Positions 7,156 to 13,687 of a stretch of 31,016 bases of DNA are shown here, one piece after another. The stretch spans positions 1-31,016 of IMG/VR virus record IMGVR_UViG_3300042987_001442; one strand, given 5' to 3'. Within the stretch, counting starts at the first letter, position 1. Every line of letters begins with the position of its first letter. The notes beneath the pieces were generated by a model. That model did not search any database. It had not been told where the DNA came from and worked only from the letters and a program-made list of their open reading frames with translations. The translations under genes and the position numbers were made by a program. Source of the stretch: a virus.

Positions 7156-7184
7156 ATTTTATCATCGAAATGTACTTTTGTCAA
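7156..7184 (-). promoter_or_regulatory. Sigma-70-type promoter for nrdB-nrdA
   Basis: On the minus strand, TTGACA (7184-7179), a 17-base spacer and TAAAAT (7161-7156). Perfect -35 box, good -10 box, optimal spacing. It stands between the stop of the 7205-7591 gene and nrdB. Confidence 0.85.
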
Positions 7185-7204
7185 TACACAAAGCACCTTT
7201 AGAA

Positions 7205-7591
7205 TCAATCCTCAGATTCCTCTTCAGGTTCTTCGTAATCATTCGGTGTACTAACAGCAACAAGCACCTCAGACGGAATCTTATAACTCAGAATATCCTT
7301 CAACATGCGACTTTGACTTGCTTCATTCCTAGCATCCCTTGAAGCATACCCTGAATCAATCCATTCCTTATCTAGTCTCTCATACCCAACCCAACGATTA
7401 CACAGTACAGTCTCATTAAAACGATTCCTATGAAGGAACCCCTCTTGTTTCTCTACTGGTTGAGTTGTGTTGATTCCTAACTCCCAAAGCATTTTACTGA
7501 ATTCTTCAGGGTTTGTCAAGGGAAACTCGTAATGCCAATCAGGAAGTACCTTTGCAATCTCTGAATCTGAAATAATAACTACTGCTGTCAT
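7205..7591 (-). CDS. Hypothetical protein with acidic tail
   Basis: A soluble 128-residue protein of unknown function. It begins with a hydrophobic strand (MTAVVIISDSEIAKVLP) and ends in a very acidic tail (PNDYEEPEEESED). The start overlaps the stop of the DUF3310 gene by four bases, so the two are translationally coupled. Its place between the MazG/DUF3310 genes and the nrd genes suggests a link with nucleotide metabolism, by position only. Confidence 0.72.
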   Translation of the reverse strand: MTAVVIISDSEIAKVLPDWHYEFPLTNPEEFSKMLWELGINTTQPVEKQEGFLHRNRFNETVLCNRWVGYERLDKEWIDSGYASRDARNEASQSRMLKDILSYKIPSEVLVAVSTPNDYEEPEEESED

Positions 7592-7833
7592 TTTGTATTC
7601 CCCTTTTCTTGCTCTACCTCAATCAACTTTTCAAGGTAATGAAGTGCTTTCTGAAGGTCTTGCAAACCGTTCTTGTTCTTATACCGAGAAATATACTTTA
7701 CGATATTACCCTCAAGGTATCCTAGATCATTTGCAACGATGTAATCCCACGGCTCAATAGGTAGCTTATAATGGTTGCCGTTGACCTGCCTATCGTTTGC
7801 TTTTGAAGTCTTTGTTGTATTTGCTTTGTTCAT
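7588..7833 (-). CDS. DUF3310 family protein
   Basis: A small phage protein (81 residues) of the DUF3310 family, sometimes labelled a nucleotide kinase without firm proof. Family signatures are visible: DRQVNGNHYKLPIEPWDYI, LGYLEGNIVKYISRYKNKNG and LQDLQKALHYLEKLIE. The start is the ATG overlapping the MazG-like stop codon (ATGA), with AAGGAGAG upstream; an in-frame TTG one codon earlier is less likely. It is co-transcribed with the MazG-like gene, a pairing seen in other phages. Confidence 0.88.
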   Translation of the reverse strand: MNKANTTKTSKANDRQVNGNHYKLPIEPWDYIVANDLGYLEGNIVKYISRYKNKNGLQDLQKALHYLEKLIEVEQEKGNTK

Positions 7834-8348
7834 CAAAATCTCTCCTTAAACTTATCAGAAACAAAAGGACTTACATCGTTACTCTTGAATCCAACCTTCT
7901 TGAGTACTTTACCTGTTTCTTTATTCTTTACTACAATATACCCTGAAATATCATCGTGTACTGCTGTACATTGAATTCCACGCTTCTCGTAGTAATCAAA
8001 GGTATCGTATACATCTGGTGGTGTTCTACAGAACTTACTCAGATTGTTTTCATTAGTTGCTTTCATAGCACCTTGAACATCAAAACCATTTGATTCAAGA
8101 ATCTGCTGAAGACCTGTAACAACCACTAGAAGGTCACAGCAACCATCTAGCAATTCTGTAAAGTCTGGTACACCGTGAGCACCTGCGTAGGTTTCATTCA
8201 GTTCTTCTTTAATCAAATCAAGTTGACGAAAGACTTTCTGTACGAACTCTGAGGTATCTTTGCACTCTCGTAGATTACCTGCTGCTTGATTGAAAGTAAA
8301 GATGTCATTGTAAGAATAATCTGATGGGTAATTTGTTGTTTGTGTCAT
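7833..8348 (-). CDS. MazG-like nucleoside triphosphate pyrophosphohydrolase
   Basis: Likely an all-alpha NTP pyrophosphatase hydrolysing (d)NTPs or ppGpp-like nucleotides to the monophosphate. The metal-binding pattern is present as EELNE (E49xxE52) followed by ELLDGCCD (E65xxD68 and D72), the ExxE...ExxD signature of the family. Residues 90-171 form an extra C-terminal part (YYEKRGIQCTAVHDDISGYI) shared by phage members of this family as far as recalled. Preceded by AAAGGAGAGAATATG; the upstream promoter at 8395-8424 should drive it. Confidence 0.83.
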   Translation of the reverse strand: MTQTTNYPSDYSYNDIFTFNQAAGNLRECKDTSEFVQKVFRQLDLIKEELNETYAGAHGVPDFTELLDGCCDLLVVVTGLQQILESNGFDVQGAMKATNENNLSKFCRTPPDVYDTFDYYEKRGIQCTAVHDDISGYIVVKNKETGKVLKKVGFKSNDVSPFVSDKFKERF

Positions 8349-8369
8349 ATTCTCTCCTTTATAATAAAA

Positions 8370-8410
8370 AACCTTACTGATAACTCATAGTAGAATTATA
8401 CAGTAAGGTT
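8370..8410 (-). terminator. Terminator whose first arm lies in the next promoter
   Basis: On the minus strand AACCTTACTG (8410-8401) pairs with CAGTAAGGTT (8379-8370), a 10-bp stem with a 21-base loop, followed by a T run (GGTTTTTTATT). It lies after the DEDDy exonuclease stop codon. The first arm lies in the spacer and the loop contains the -10 box of the promoter for the MazG-like gene, so only transcripts coming from upstream can form the hairpin. Confidence 0.85.
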
Positions 8411-8424
8411 ATATGTTGTGTCAA
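8395..8424 (-). promoter_or_regulatory. Sigma-70-type promoter for the MazG/DUF3310 operon
   Basis: On the minus strand TTGACA (8424-8419), an 18-base spacer and TATAAT (8400-8395). Both boxes are perfect consensus. It is interleaved with the terminator at 8370-8410. Confidence 0.85.
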
Positions 8425-8432
8425 GCCAACAA

Positions 8433-9371
8433 TTAGATATTTACGACTTCTACACCAGTTTTCTGTTTCGCCTTCTTAAATTTACTTCTATGCCCACAGT
8501 CACCGCATTGGTGTTCTTCGTATTCATGCGCTTGAGTAAATACTGAGTGTCCCGTAGGATGAACATGCGTACTTCCGCAAACAACACAACGATTCTGACC
8601 GTCATTGTAATACACAGACAGATTGGGGTGCTTTGGGTCATAAGCACGAAGTTTCAAGTACACGTCTTGCAACAACTGAACGTCTTGTTTGTTGTATACA
8701 AACATTTCGTGTAGTGCTTCCAAGTTACCTGCCAAGCAACTAACCCAAAGAGAAATACCACTATTCTGTACTTTACGACCACAACCCAAAGCAAAACCAA
8801 GAGAGTCAAGTTTATTGCTATTGAATCGAAGTTTCTTAGCCATCTGAAGAGTGTCAATGATTTTTACAGTCTTGGGTGGTGCAAATCCGTTTAACAGACA
8901 GCGAGTGCGGAATACTTTATCATCAAATGAACGGATATTCTGACCAACAACAACATCTGCTTTCTGCCACACCTCGTAAAGACTAGCAACAATCCTAGAG
9001 TCATCCTGTCGAGAAATTTCATCGGGAGTCATAATAACACCAGTTACGTTTTCATCACCTTCAAATTTCCAACAAGCAGAGATAAGAAACCCACCTTCTT
9101 GAAGTACATTATCTTGTGACAACGAGATGTCGAAACGACCAAACACAGCAGCAATCGTTGGTGCTGTCTCAAGGTCAATGTACAGAATATTTGGTTTACC
9201 CTTAGATACATCGTAAGGTTTATTCTCTTGACGGTTGTGACGATTTATAATGTCATTTACAGTACTCTTCTTAGAAGTACTACCCAAGAGTTCTTGAGCA
9301 ATTTTACGAGAAGAATTACCAAGTTTGTACATCATAATAACTTCTTGGATAATGTCGTTTGTGTATTTCAT
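8433..9371 (-). CDS. DEDDy 3'-5' exonuclease with HTH and zinc ribbon
   Basis: A ribonuclease H-fold exonuclease, 312 residues. The start is the ATG at 9371 preceded by a perfect AGGAGG, not the longer frame. Residues 1-40 look like a helix-turn-helix (SSRKIAQELLGSTSKKSTVN). The catalytic core begins with YIDLETAP (D and E of motif I), continues with NIRSFDDKVF (motif II) and ends with YNKQDVQLL (YxxxD, motif III). The C-terminus has a zinc ribbon, CVVCGSTHV then CGDCGHRS. A role in DNA end processing or proofreading in trans is likely, although the polymerase at 17530 already has its own exonuclease domain. Clustered with two other DNA nucleases. Confidence 0.86.
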   Translation of the reverse strand: MKYTNDIIQEVIMMYKLGNSSRKIAQELLGSTSKKSTVNDIINRHNRQENKPYDVSKGKPNILYIDLETAPTIAAVFGRFDISLSQDNVLQEGGFLISACWKFEGDENVTGVIMTPDEISRQDDSRIVASLYEVWQKADVVVGQNIRSFDDKVFRTRCLLNGFAPPKTVKIIDTLQMAKKLRFNSNKLDSLGFALGCGRKVQNSGISLWVSCLAGNLEALHEMFVYNKQDVQLLQDVYLKLRAYDPKHPNLSVYYNDGQNRCVVCGSTHVHPTGHSVFTQAHEYEEHQCGDCGHRSKFKKAKQKTGVEVVNI

Positions 9372-9375
9372 GTGT

Positions 9376-9879
9376 TCATTCCTCCTTTTGTTGTAACACT
9401 TTAAGTATACTATCAAAAGTATGCTCTCGTGTCAACAGTGTTTTCCTAAAAAGTTCTTTACGTTCTTTAGGATTCTTACCTGTTTTACCGGATAGTACCT
9501 TCAAGACTTCATTCTGTTCACCGGCAGATAACTTATTGAACTCTGTCTGTACCTTCTTCAACCATCCTGTATGTCGGTATCTTGTATCTTCTGGTTTTTC
9601 AAGGTAGTCTGCAATGTTACGAAGAAGTTCTGGAAGAGGGATGCTACACCAGTATCCGATATACATTTTGTAGTTGTTTTCCAGTTTACCTACATAAGCG
9701 TTAACCTGACGACTTAAAACACCTCTTACAAGGCTTTCTAAGTCGTGTTTGTGGTCAAGGCAAGGGGTCTGTAAAGGAAGTCTTGTAACAGGGTCTAAAC
9801 CGTTCTGCTCCTTTACCAAAGACTCCCTGACCTTTTTAACGTCTGTTGTTGTGTACAGGTCTTGTGTTATTTTCTTCAT
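9376..9879 (-). CDS. Recombination endonuclease VII-like protein
   Basis: Likely resolves branched DNA and Holliday junctions before packaging, like T4 gp49 and related phage nucleases. The core motif is PCLDHKHDLESLVRGVL, matching the LDHDHxxG..RGLL pattern of the family, followed by NAYVGKLENNYKMYIG where relatives have CNxxLG. The usual zinc cysteines of T4 endonuclease VII are not visible, so the fold may be held without zinc. It begins in an ATGA overlap with the upstream 5'-3' exonuclease stop and ends four bases before the next start. Confidence 0.8.
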   Translation of the reverse strand: MKKITQDLYTTTDVKKVRESLVKEQNGLDPVTRLPLQTPCLDHKHDLESLVRGVLSRQVNAYVGKLENNYKMYIGYWCSIPLPELLRNIADYLEKPEDTRYRHTGWLKKVQTEFNKLSAGEQNEVLKVLSGKTGKNPKERKELFRKTLLTREHTFDSILKVLQQKEE

Positions 9880-10886
9880 TTTACTTCCTTGTACTCAATC
9901 ATTGGAATACAAAGTTTCTTACAGCACTCTTCAAGACTCCAATACTCATCATCGTACTGTTGAATATTTAACAACAACCCATTTTCATTTATTTTGTACA
10001 ACCACCATTCAGAACCGTAAAATCCTTGATAGAACTCAACGACTAGTGCTAACATTTCTTCTTTGGTTTTACAGTTATCCAAAAGACTCTTAGCGGTTTT
10101 CTCACCAATGCCTTTGTGTTTAATATTGTACTTTGCTTTAAGAACAGGTGACAACCCTTCAAGTCCGGCAATGTTATCTGTAGAATCTCCTAATAGACAC
10201 TGCATACAAAAACTTTTGAAGCAATTCAAATCGTCTTGCCAAATAACACCAAGTTCAGGTTTACCGTAGTTATACCTATAACCCTCTATCATTCTAAGGT
10301 CTTTATCGACACCAAATAAAATTGCTTTTGTATCTTTTGGATTACCTGTAGTCTTTATTGCTTCATCTAAATAGTGACGGTTGACTATACTTGCACAATC
10401 TTCTGCTTCTTTTGAATTGCAGATAACAACGTCTTTGCTGTATTTATGTACTACAAAATTGTAAATATCTTGTAGTGCAATTGGTTTCTTGCCCCTCTGC
10501 GCTTTGTAGTAAGGGTATCTATCTTTCCTGTAGTTACCAGAACCACCAATAAAGATAATTATATCTTTTACAAAAGGTAATTCTTGAATCTTATTGATAG
10601 AATTCTTAACTATGTAACAACCGTTTTCTACGCCTTCACCCAACCTAGAATCTTCAGAGATAATATTATAATCTCTAGGATCTTTTTCTTTCATTTCAAG
10701 AAAATCTTTGAACTCTGTTTTGTTCTTAAACTCTTTTGTTTTACCTGTCGGTATATGCTGAACAATGATGAAGTTCTCTTGGATAACACATGCTGCTTGA
10801 AATATTAAAGTATCTGCATCAATACATGCAGTCATACCTTCTAGTTTTGAACTGTAATCGTATGGGTCAAAACCAACGTCAATCAT
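9876..10886 (-). CDS. 5'-3' exonuclease / flap endonuclease (FEN superfamily)
   Basis: Removes primers and flaps or degrades DNA 5' to 3', like T5 exonuclease and the N-terminal domain of Pol I. The start is the ATG at 10886 preceded by AAAGGAGA. Acidic metal sites are visible: CIDADTLIF (D23, D25), KEAEDCASI, GVDKDLRMI and LLGDSTDNIAG. The helical-arch basic motif NYRKDRYPYYKAQRGKKP and the helix-hairpin-helix KGIGEKTAKSLL are also present. Length of 336 residues is within the family range. The separate family B polymerase in the window lacks such a domain, so the two probably work together. Confidence 0.92.
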   Translation of the reverse strand: MIDVGFDPYDYSSKLEGMTACIDADTLIFQAACVIQENFIIVQHIPTGKTKEFKNKTEFKDFLEMKEKDPRDYNIISEDSRLGEGVENGCYIVKNSINKIQELPFVKDIIIFIGGSGNYRKDRYPYYKAQRGKKPIALQDIYNFVVHKYSKDVVICNSKEAEDCASIVNRHYLDEAIKTTGNPKDTKAILFGVDKDLRMIEGYRYNYGKPELGVIWQDDLNCFKSFCMQCLLGDSTDNIAGLEGLSPVLKAKYNIKHKGIGEKTAKSLLDNCKTKEEMLALVVEFYQGFYGSEWWLYKINENGLLLNIQQYDDEYWSLEECCKKLCIPMIEYKEVK

Positions 10887-10911
10887 ACAGTCTCCTTTCG
10901 TAAACAACAAA

Positions 10912-10930
10912 AGGGAGCACGAGGCTCCCT
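10912..10930 (-). terminator. Rho-independent terminator after the small-gene operon
   Basis: AGGGAGC (10912-10918) pairs with GCTCCCT (10924-10930), with a five-base loop. On the minus strand it is followed by TTTGTTGTTT. It lies between the stop at 10936 and the 5'-3' exonuclease start, so it should reduce transcription from the SSB operon into the nuclease genes. The T tract is interrupted, so stopping may be partial. Confidence 0.7.
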
Positions 10931-10935
10931 AATAG

Positions 10936-11160
10936 TTAATCTTCGTTAATTAACTTCAAAGTCTCTTCCAAGTCTTCAACAAACTCTGACAGTTTACCTG
11001 CTGCACGTTTCGCAGCAATACGGTTCAGTTTGCCACCATCAAACTCAGTTTCATTTTTAATTTCATCTAGAACATCTTTCATATCACCTTTCAGAGTGAT
11101 AATTTCTGAATGAATACTCTGGAGTTTTTCAATGTAATCGCCTTTACTCATTTCACTCAT
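10936..11160 (-). CDS. Small helical hypothetical protein
   Basis: A charged, probably all-helical 74-residue protein: EKLQSIHSEIITLKGDMKDV, then NRIAAKRAAGKLSEFVEDL. The segment KDVLDEIKNETEFDGGKLNRI distantly recalls the GapR/DUF2312 pattern of small DNA-binding proteins, but the match is too weak to name it. It is the last gene of the SSB operon. A good ribosome site (AAGGAGATATT) precedes the ATG. Confidence 0.7.
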   Translation of the reverse strand: MSEMSKGDYIEKLQSIHSEIITLKGDMKDVLDEIKNETEFDGGKLNRIAAKRAAGKLSEFVEDLEETLKLINED

Positions 11161-11169
11161 AATATCTCC

Positions 11170-11361
11170 TTAATCTCGCTCTGGAAGAGTTACAAATTCT
11201 GAAATACCCTGAAAAAGATGGTCTTCAGATTGACAGTACAATATAGTACCAATCCAGTTGTCTTCGTTGTCTACACCACCAAGACACAACACAAAACCAT
11301 TCTCGATAATCTCAACTGAGAAATCATTATTTCGTTTTACAAGATTTTTAGACTTTGGCAT
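11170..11361 (-). CDS. Hypothetical 63-residue protein
   Basis: A small soluble protein with mainly beta-type sequence (DFSVEIIENGFVLCLGGVDN, then IGTILYCQSEDHLFQGISEF). No family is recognised. It has a good ribosome site (AAGGAGAAC), and its start lies 14 bases inside the end of the upstream gene, so the two are translationally linked. Confidence 0.68.
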   Translation of the reverse strand: MPKSKNLVKRNNDFSVEIIENGFVLCLGGVDNEDNWIGTILYCQSEDHLFQGISEFVTLPERD

Positions 11362-11572
11362 TTAGTTCTCCTTTTTTAACTTTTTCTTTAAGTTTTTTCT
11401 CAACTTTGTCAATCAAACGAAAGACAACTCCCGAAGATCCAGCAAATAAACGCTTTGCTGCTTTACTCAAGCACTTACGCTCAAATGCTGCTTTACGTTT
11501 GCGGTTAACAACCTTCATGTTTGCTTTTGGTGCTGCTGAAGGTGCAGCAGGTTTACCTTTACCCTTTGACAT
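11348..11572 (-). CDS. Small basic hypothetical protein
   Basis: A strongly basic 74-residue protein with a Lys/Pro/Ala-rich N-terminus (MSKGKGKPAAPSAAPKANMK) and a helical Lys/Arg-rich remainder (VNRKRKAAFERKCLSKAAKR). Such composition suggests nucleic acid binding, which fits its place in the SSB operon, but no family is recognised. It overlaps both neighbouring genes by 14 bases in other frames. Confidence 0.68.
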   Translation of the reverse strand: MSKGKGKPAAPSAAPKANMKVVNRKRKAAFERKCLSKAAKRLFAGSSGVVFRLIDKVEKKLKEKVKKGELNAKV

Positions 11573-11789
11573 TTTTATCCTCTACAATCTGTACTTTCTG
11601 TACACCATAAGCACCTTTGTGCATCCAAGTAAAATTAAGAATCATAACTGCCAACCAAGACTCAAAAGTATAAGTAACACCAAGAGAAAATACGTGGTTG
11701 ATTGCCCAGATAATCAAATAAGGTTGTACAATCAATAGTGCTACAAAAAGCACTGCTCCGATTGTATACCCAAGAAGTTCTTTATTCAT
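11559..11789 (-). CDS. Small membrane protein, two hydrophobic segments
   Basis: A 76-residue protein with two likely membrane helices (LLGYTIGAVLFVALLIVQPYL and, around residues 42-55, ESWLAVMILNFTW) and a charged C-terminus (VQIVEDKNVKG). Probably inserted in the inner membrane of the host. Function unknown. It is the first gene after SSB; AAGGAGATAAA precedes the ATG. Confidence 0.7.
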   Translation of the reverse strand: MNKELLGYTIGAVLFVALLIVQPYLIIWAINHVFSLGVTYTFESWLAVMILNFTWMHKGAYGVQKVQIVEDKNVKG

Positions 11790-11807
11790 TTTATCTCCTT
11801 AGTAAAT

Positions 11808-11837
11808 CCAGAGAGAACCTTTCGGTAATCTCTCTGG
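11808..11837 (-). other. Stable intercistronic hairpin with GAAA loop
   Basis: CCAGAGAGA (11808-11816) pairs with TCTCTCTGG (11829-11837), and ACC (11817-11819) pairs with GGT (11824-11826). On the minus strand the loop is GAAA, a stable GNRA tetraloop. It lies between the SSB stop and the next ribosome site and has no T run, so mRNA stabilisation or processing is more likely than termination. Confidence 0.55.
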
Positions 11838-11874
11838 AACTCATTAGAACGCTCTACAAGACTCTGTAGAAGAT

Positions 11875-12501
11875 TTAGAAGGGTGAGTCCTCATCTTCAT
11901 CATCGACAGGCTTAGAAACCTTTTTGGAAGGTTTTTTAACCTCTTCCGAAACAGGTTCGTCTTCAGCAACCTCAGAAAGTGCTGTCCCTGTCGAAACTTC
12001 ATCGTCCTCTTCAATGTCACCGAGTTCTGAAGAAGATGAATTCTTGTATTCAATCAGTTCGTCTACCCGAATATTCCGCAATTTTGCAAAAATACCGTAG
12101 TCGTTTTCTGTTGTGTCGTACTCAACAACACCCTTTGAACCGTTGGCTACCAGAACTGTCTTTGCCACATTCTTCAGTTTTCCGTTTGGTTGTTTAATCA
12201 ACACTTTCGGTTGATGTTCTTCAGCAAGTGGCTTACCATCCTTATACTGCGCGGGACGCTTCAGTTTAATAACAAACTGTTCGTCTTGATCGGAGTATAC
12301 AGGGTCAATCTTAAAAATCTCTTTGAACTCTGCCGAGTCAAATTCTTTTGCTTTTTGTTTAGGGAACTGTTTGTTCCATGCTTTTGCAGTAGCCTTGTCA
12401 ACGCAAACGTCAACAGTAAACTCTTTATCAGTGCTCTGATACTTGTTTACGGGTTTGTTGAGTTTTGCGTACAAAAAGGTTGCGTTGTTCAGAATAGGCA
12501 T
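11875..12501 (-). CDS. Single-stranded DNA-binding protein
   Basis: Coats single-stranded DNA during replication and recombination. The 208-residue protein starts MPILNNATFLYAKLNKPVNK and has an OB-fold-like core with conserved elements such as VDVCVDKATAKAWNKQFP, LKRPAQYKDGKP and YGIFAKLRNIRVDELIEYK, as in phage SSBs of the T7 gp2.5-like type. The last ~50 residues are a disordered acidic tail ending in DDEDEDSPF; a final aromatic residue after an acidic tail is the hallmark by which SSBs contact polymerase and helicase. It has its own promoter and a long structured leader. Confidence 0.85.
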   Translation of the reverse strand: MPILNNATFLYAKLNKPVNKYQSTDKEFTVDVCVDKATAKAWNKQFPKQKAKEFDSAEFKEIFKIDPVYSDQDEQFVIKLKRPAQYKDGKPLAEEHQPKVLIKQPNGKLKNVAKTVLVANGSKGVVEYDTTENDYGIFAKLRNIRVDELIEYKNSSSSELGDIEEDDEVSTGTALSEVAEDEPVSEEVKKPSKKVSKPVDDEDEDSPF

Positions 12502-12532
12502 ATTTCCTCCTAGTTTACAGTTTAGTTAAGAG

Positions 12533-12605
12533 TAGAGAACTACAAGAACTCTACAGAAGTTCGACAGTGTTTGTCGATAAGGGTAATCAGCAACTTCTTG
12601 CTGAT
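12533..12605 (-). promoter_or_regulatory. Structured 5' leader of the SSB mRNA (three hairpins)
   Basis: Three perfect hairpins follow the promoter on the minus strand. ATCAGCAA/TTGCTGAT (12605-12586, four-base loop) starts at the expected first transcribed base. Then come TCGACA/TGTCGA (12577-12561) and GTAGAG/CTCTAC (12554-12533). The leader is about 105 bases long, unusually long for this compact genome. It could protect the mRNA or allow SSB to regulate its own translation, as T4 gp32 does. Confidence 0.6.
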
Positions 12606-12611
12606 ATGAGT

Positions 12612-12640
12612 ATTGTACGGATTTAAGGATACCGTGTCAA
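12612..12640 (-). promoter_or_regulatory. Sigma-70-type promoter for the SSB operon
   Basis: On the minus strand TTGACA (12640-12635), a 17-base spacer and TACAAT (12617-12612). It lies between the HNH gene and SSB, so SSB expression does not depend on the inserted HNH gene. Confidence 0.87.
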
Positions 12641-12656
12641 TGCTTTTTTGAAAAAC

Positions 12657-13241
12657 TTATAAAATATTTTCCATCAAATCGTCAAATTCAAGAATCTGAT
12701 GGTAAAACTCTTGGTCTTGGTCTAAAAGTTTGTTTTGTTTACTCAAGTTCTCAGATGCTTCGATGACCTGCAAGTTCCACGGAACGTGAAGTCCACATAC
12801 TGTTTCACCTTGTAGTGGTATTATATGGTCAACATGGTATTTTACACCAGAAATCAATCCCATTTCTTTAGAGATCGTATAGAATCTTTCTATGGATTTC
12901 AAGTGCTCGACAGTTAACCAAGAAGGTGTTGCCTGAAGTTTTTTTGCTCTACGTTTAGACCATAAAGCGTTCATCTTATCTTTATTTTCTTTATTGTATT
13001 GTTTATTGTATTCGGATATTTTATCTTTATTTCCCTCTCTGTATTGTTTATTTTGTTCACATTTCTTATCTTTATTTTCTTTGTAATATTGTTTGTCGTA
13101 TTCAGATTTCTTATCTTTATTTTCTTTCTGATATTTTTTTACACAACTTTTACATTTAGTTTGATAACCATCTTTTCTAGTTTTATTTTTACTAAACTCT
13201 TCAAAAGATTTCTCAAACTTACATTTACAACATTTTTTCAT
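12657..13241 (-). CDS. HNH endonuclease with zinc finger and Lys/Asn-rich repeats
   Basis: A probable free-standing homing endonuclease, 194 residues. The N-terminus has a zinc finger (CCKCKFEKSFEEF, then CKSCVKKY). Residues 39-90 are a low-complexity linker of 15-residue repeats built on KENKDKKSEYDKQYY. The C-terminal HNH domain contains YHVDHIIPLQG, GLHVPWNLQVIEASENLSK and N/K-rich sequence. It sits between the control region and the SSB promoter, close to replication genes, where such mobile genes settle. Preceded by TAGGAGATATC. Confidence 0.88.
   Translation of the reverse strand: MKKCCKCKFEKSFEEFSKNKTRKDGYQTKCKSCVKKYQKENKDKKSEYDKQYYKENKDKKCEQNKQYREGNKDKISEYNKQYNKENKDKMNALWSKRRAKKLQATPSWLTVEHLKSIERFYTISKEMGLISGVKYHVDHIIPLQGETVCGLHVPWNLQVIEASENLSKQNKLLDQDQEFYHQILEFDDLMENIL
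12972..13127 (-). repeat. Imperfect 45-base tandem repeats inside the HNH gene
   Basis: About three and a half copies of a 45-base unit encode KENKDKKSEYDKQYY, KENKDKKCEQNKQYR, EGNKDKISEYNKQYN and KENKDK. The copies keep the reading frame and separate the zinc finger from the HNH domain, so they act as an adjustable linker. Confidence 0.8.
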
Positions 13242-13352
13242 GATATCTCCTACAATATATTTTTTACAAATCTATCGTATACTAAAAGTATTCTTATATT
13301 ATACTAATAAAAACTAAAGATAACCTTAGAAATTTTCAAGATACACTTCCCC

Positions 13353-13571
13353 CTACCCCATAAACATTTAAGTTTACTGAGGTTAGGGGTAGTAGTATTT
13401 TGAAGTCAACAACCTCGTCAACCTTCAGTCTGGATAACCAGACGTTGTGTAGTATTCAACACTTCTATGAGCGAATTACGAATACCCTTCCCTGCCACAA
13501 CTAGACTCTCGTCACAATACACAGTCGGATTCTAGGAATTGCACCTCGTGGGATTTCTCCCACACCGAATC
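13353..13571. ncRNA. Helix-rich block, possible structured RNA or leader
   Basis: Five groups of complementary arms lie almost end to end. CTACCCC/GGGGTAG (13353-13359, 13386-13392) encloses TAAAC/GTTTA. GTCTGG/CCAGAC is at 13428-13443. GTTGTG/CACAAC (13444-13449, 13496-13501) encloses GTATTC/GAATAC (13452-13457, 13480-13485). CTAGA/TCTAG is at 13501-13535. GATTC/GAATC (13528-13532, 13567-13571) encloses GTGGGA/TCCCAC (13548-13563). On the minus strand the last hairpin has a GAAA tetraloop, which favours a minus-strand RNA. It would begin near 13568 if the weak promoter at 13575-13605 is used. Confidence 0.45.
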
Positions 13572-13574
13572 GTT

Positions 13575-13605
13575 ATTCTACCACAAAGTACACCCCTGAA
13601 GTCAA
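13575..13605 (-). promoter_or_regulatory. Possible minus-strand promoter of the control region
   Basis: On the minus strand TTGACT (13605-13600), a 19-base spacer and TAGAAT (13580-13575). The spacer is longer than optimal. It would start RNA at the edge of the helix-rich block. Confidence 0.4.
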
Positions 13606-13629
13606 CAGTTATTTCAAAGTAAATTAGAC

Positions 13630-13658
13630 TTGACTCTCTAGGTTTATTTAAGTATACT
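13630..13658 (+). promoter_or_regulatory. Sigma-70-type promoter for the replication cluster
   Basis: TTGACT (13630-13635), a 17-base spacer and TATACT (13653-13658). It lies just before the first gene of the plus-strand replication cluster and has the same form as the accessory-region promoters. Confidence 0.85.
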
Positions 13659-13687
13659 TCAACCTCACACAACAAAAGGAGGAAAAA

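Larger units (their letters stand above)
13242..13687. other. Control region between diverging gene clusters
   Basis: A 446-base stretch without a convincing gene. It separates the minus-strand cluster ending upstream at the HNH gene from the plus-strand cluster starting at 13688. It contains an AT-rich part (13250-13340), a helix-rich block (13353-13571), a good plus-strand promoter (13630-13658) and a possible minus-strand promoter (13575-13605). An origin of replication is possible here, because the region divides the transcription directions, but no origin motif was recognised. Confidence 0.7.

Noticed and set aside
10936-11160. GapR/DUF2312 identity for the small helical protein
   Set aside because: Only a short segment resembles the pattern; the order and key residues do not match well enough for a named call.
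12972-13127. CRISPR-like repeat array
   Set aside because: The 45-base repeats have no unique spacers, keep the reading frame and encode a protein linker.
13250-13320. Possible minus-strand promoter for the HNH gene (TATAAT near 13300)
   Set aside because: The region is very AT-rich and no -35 box stands at a suitable distance from the TATAAT.
13490-13585. Possible tRNA on the minus strand (GGTGCAATTCC resembles a T-arm)
   Set aside because: The arm has only three good pairs, no matching acceptor stem, no anticodon arm of 5 bp with a 7-base loop, and no CCA end.
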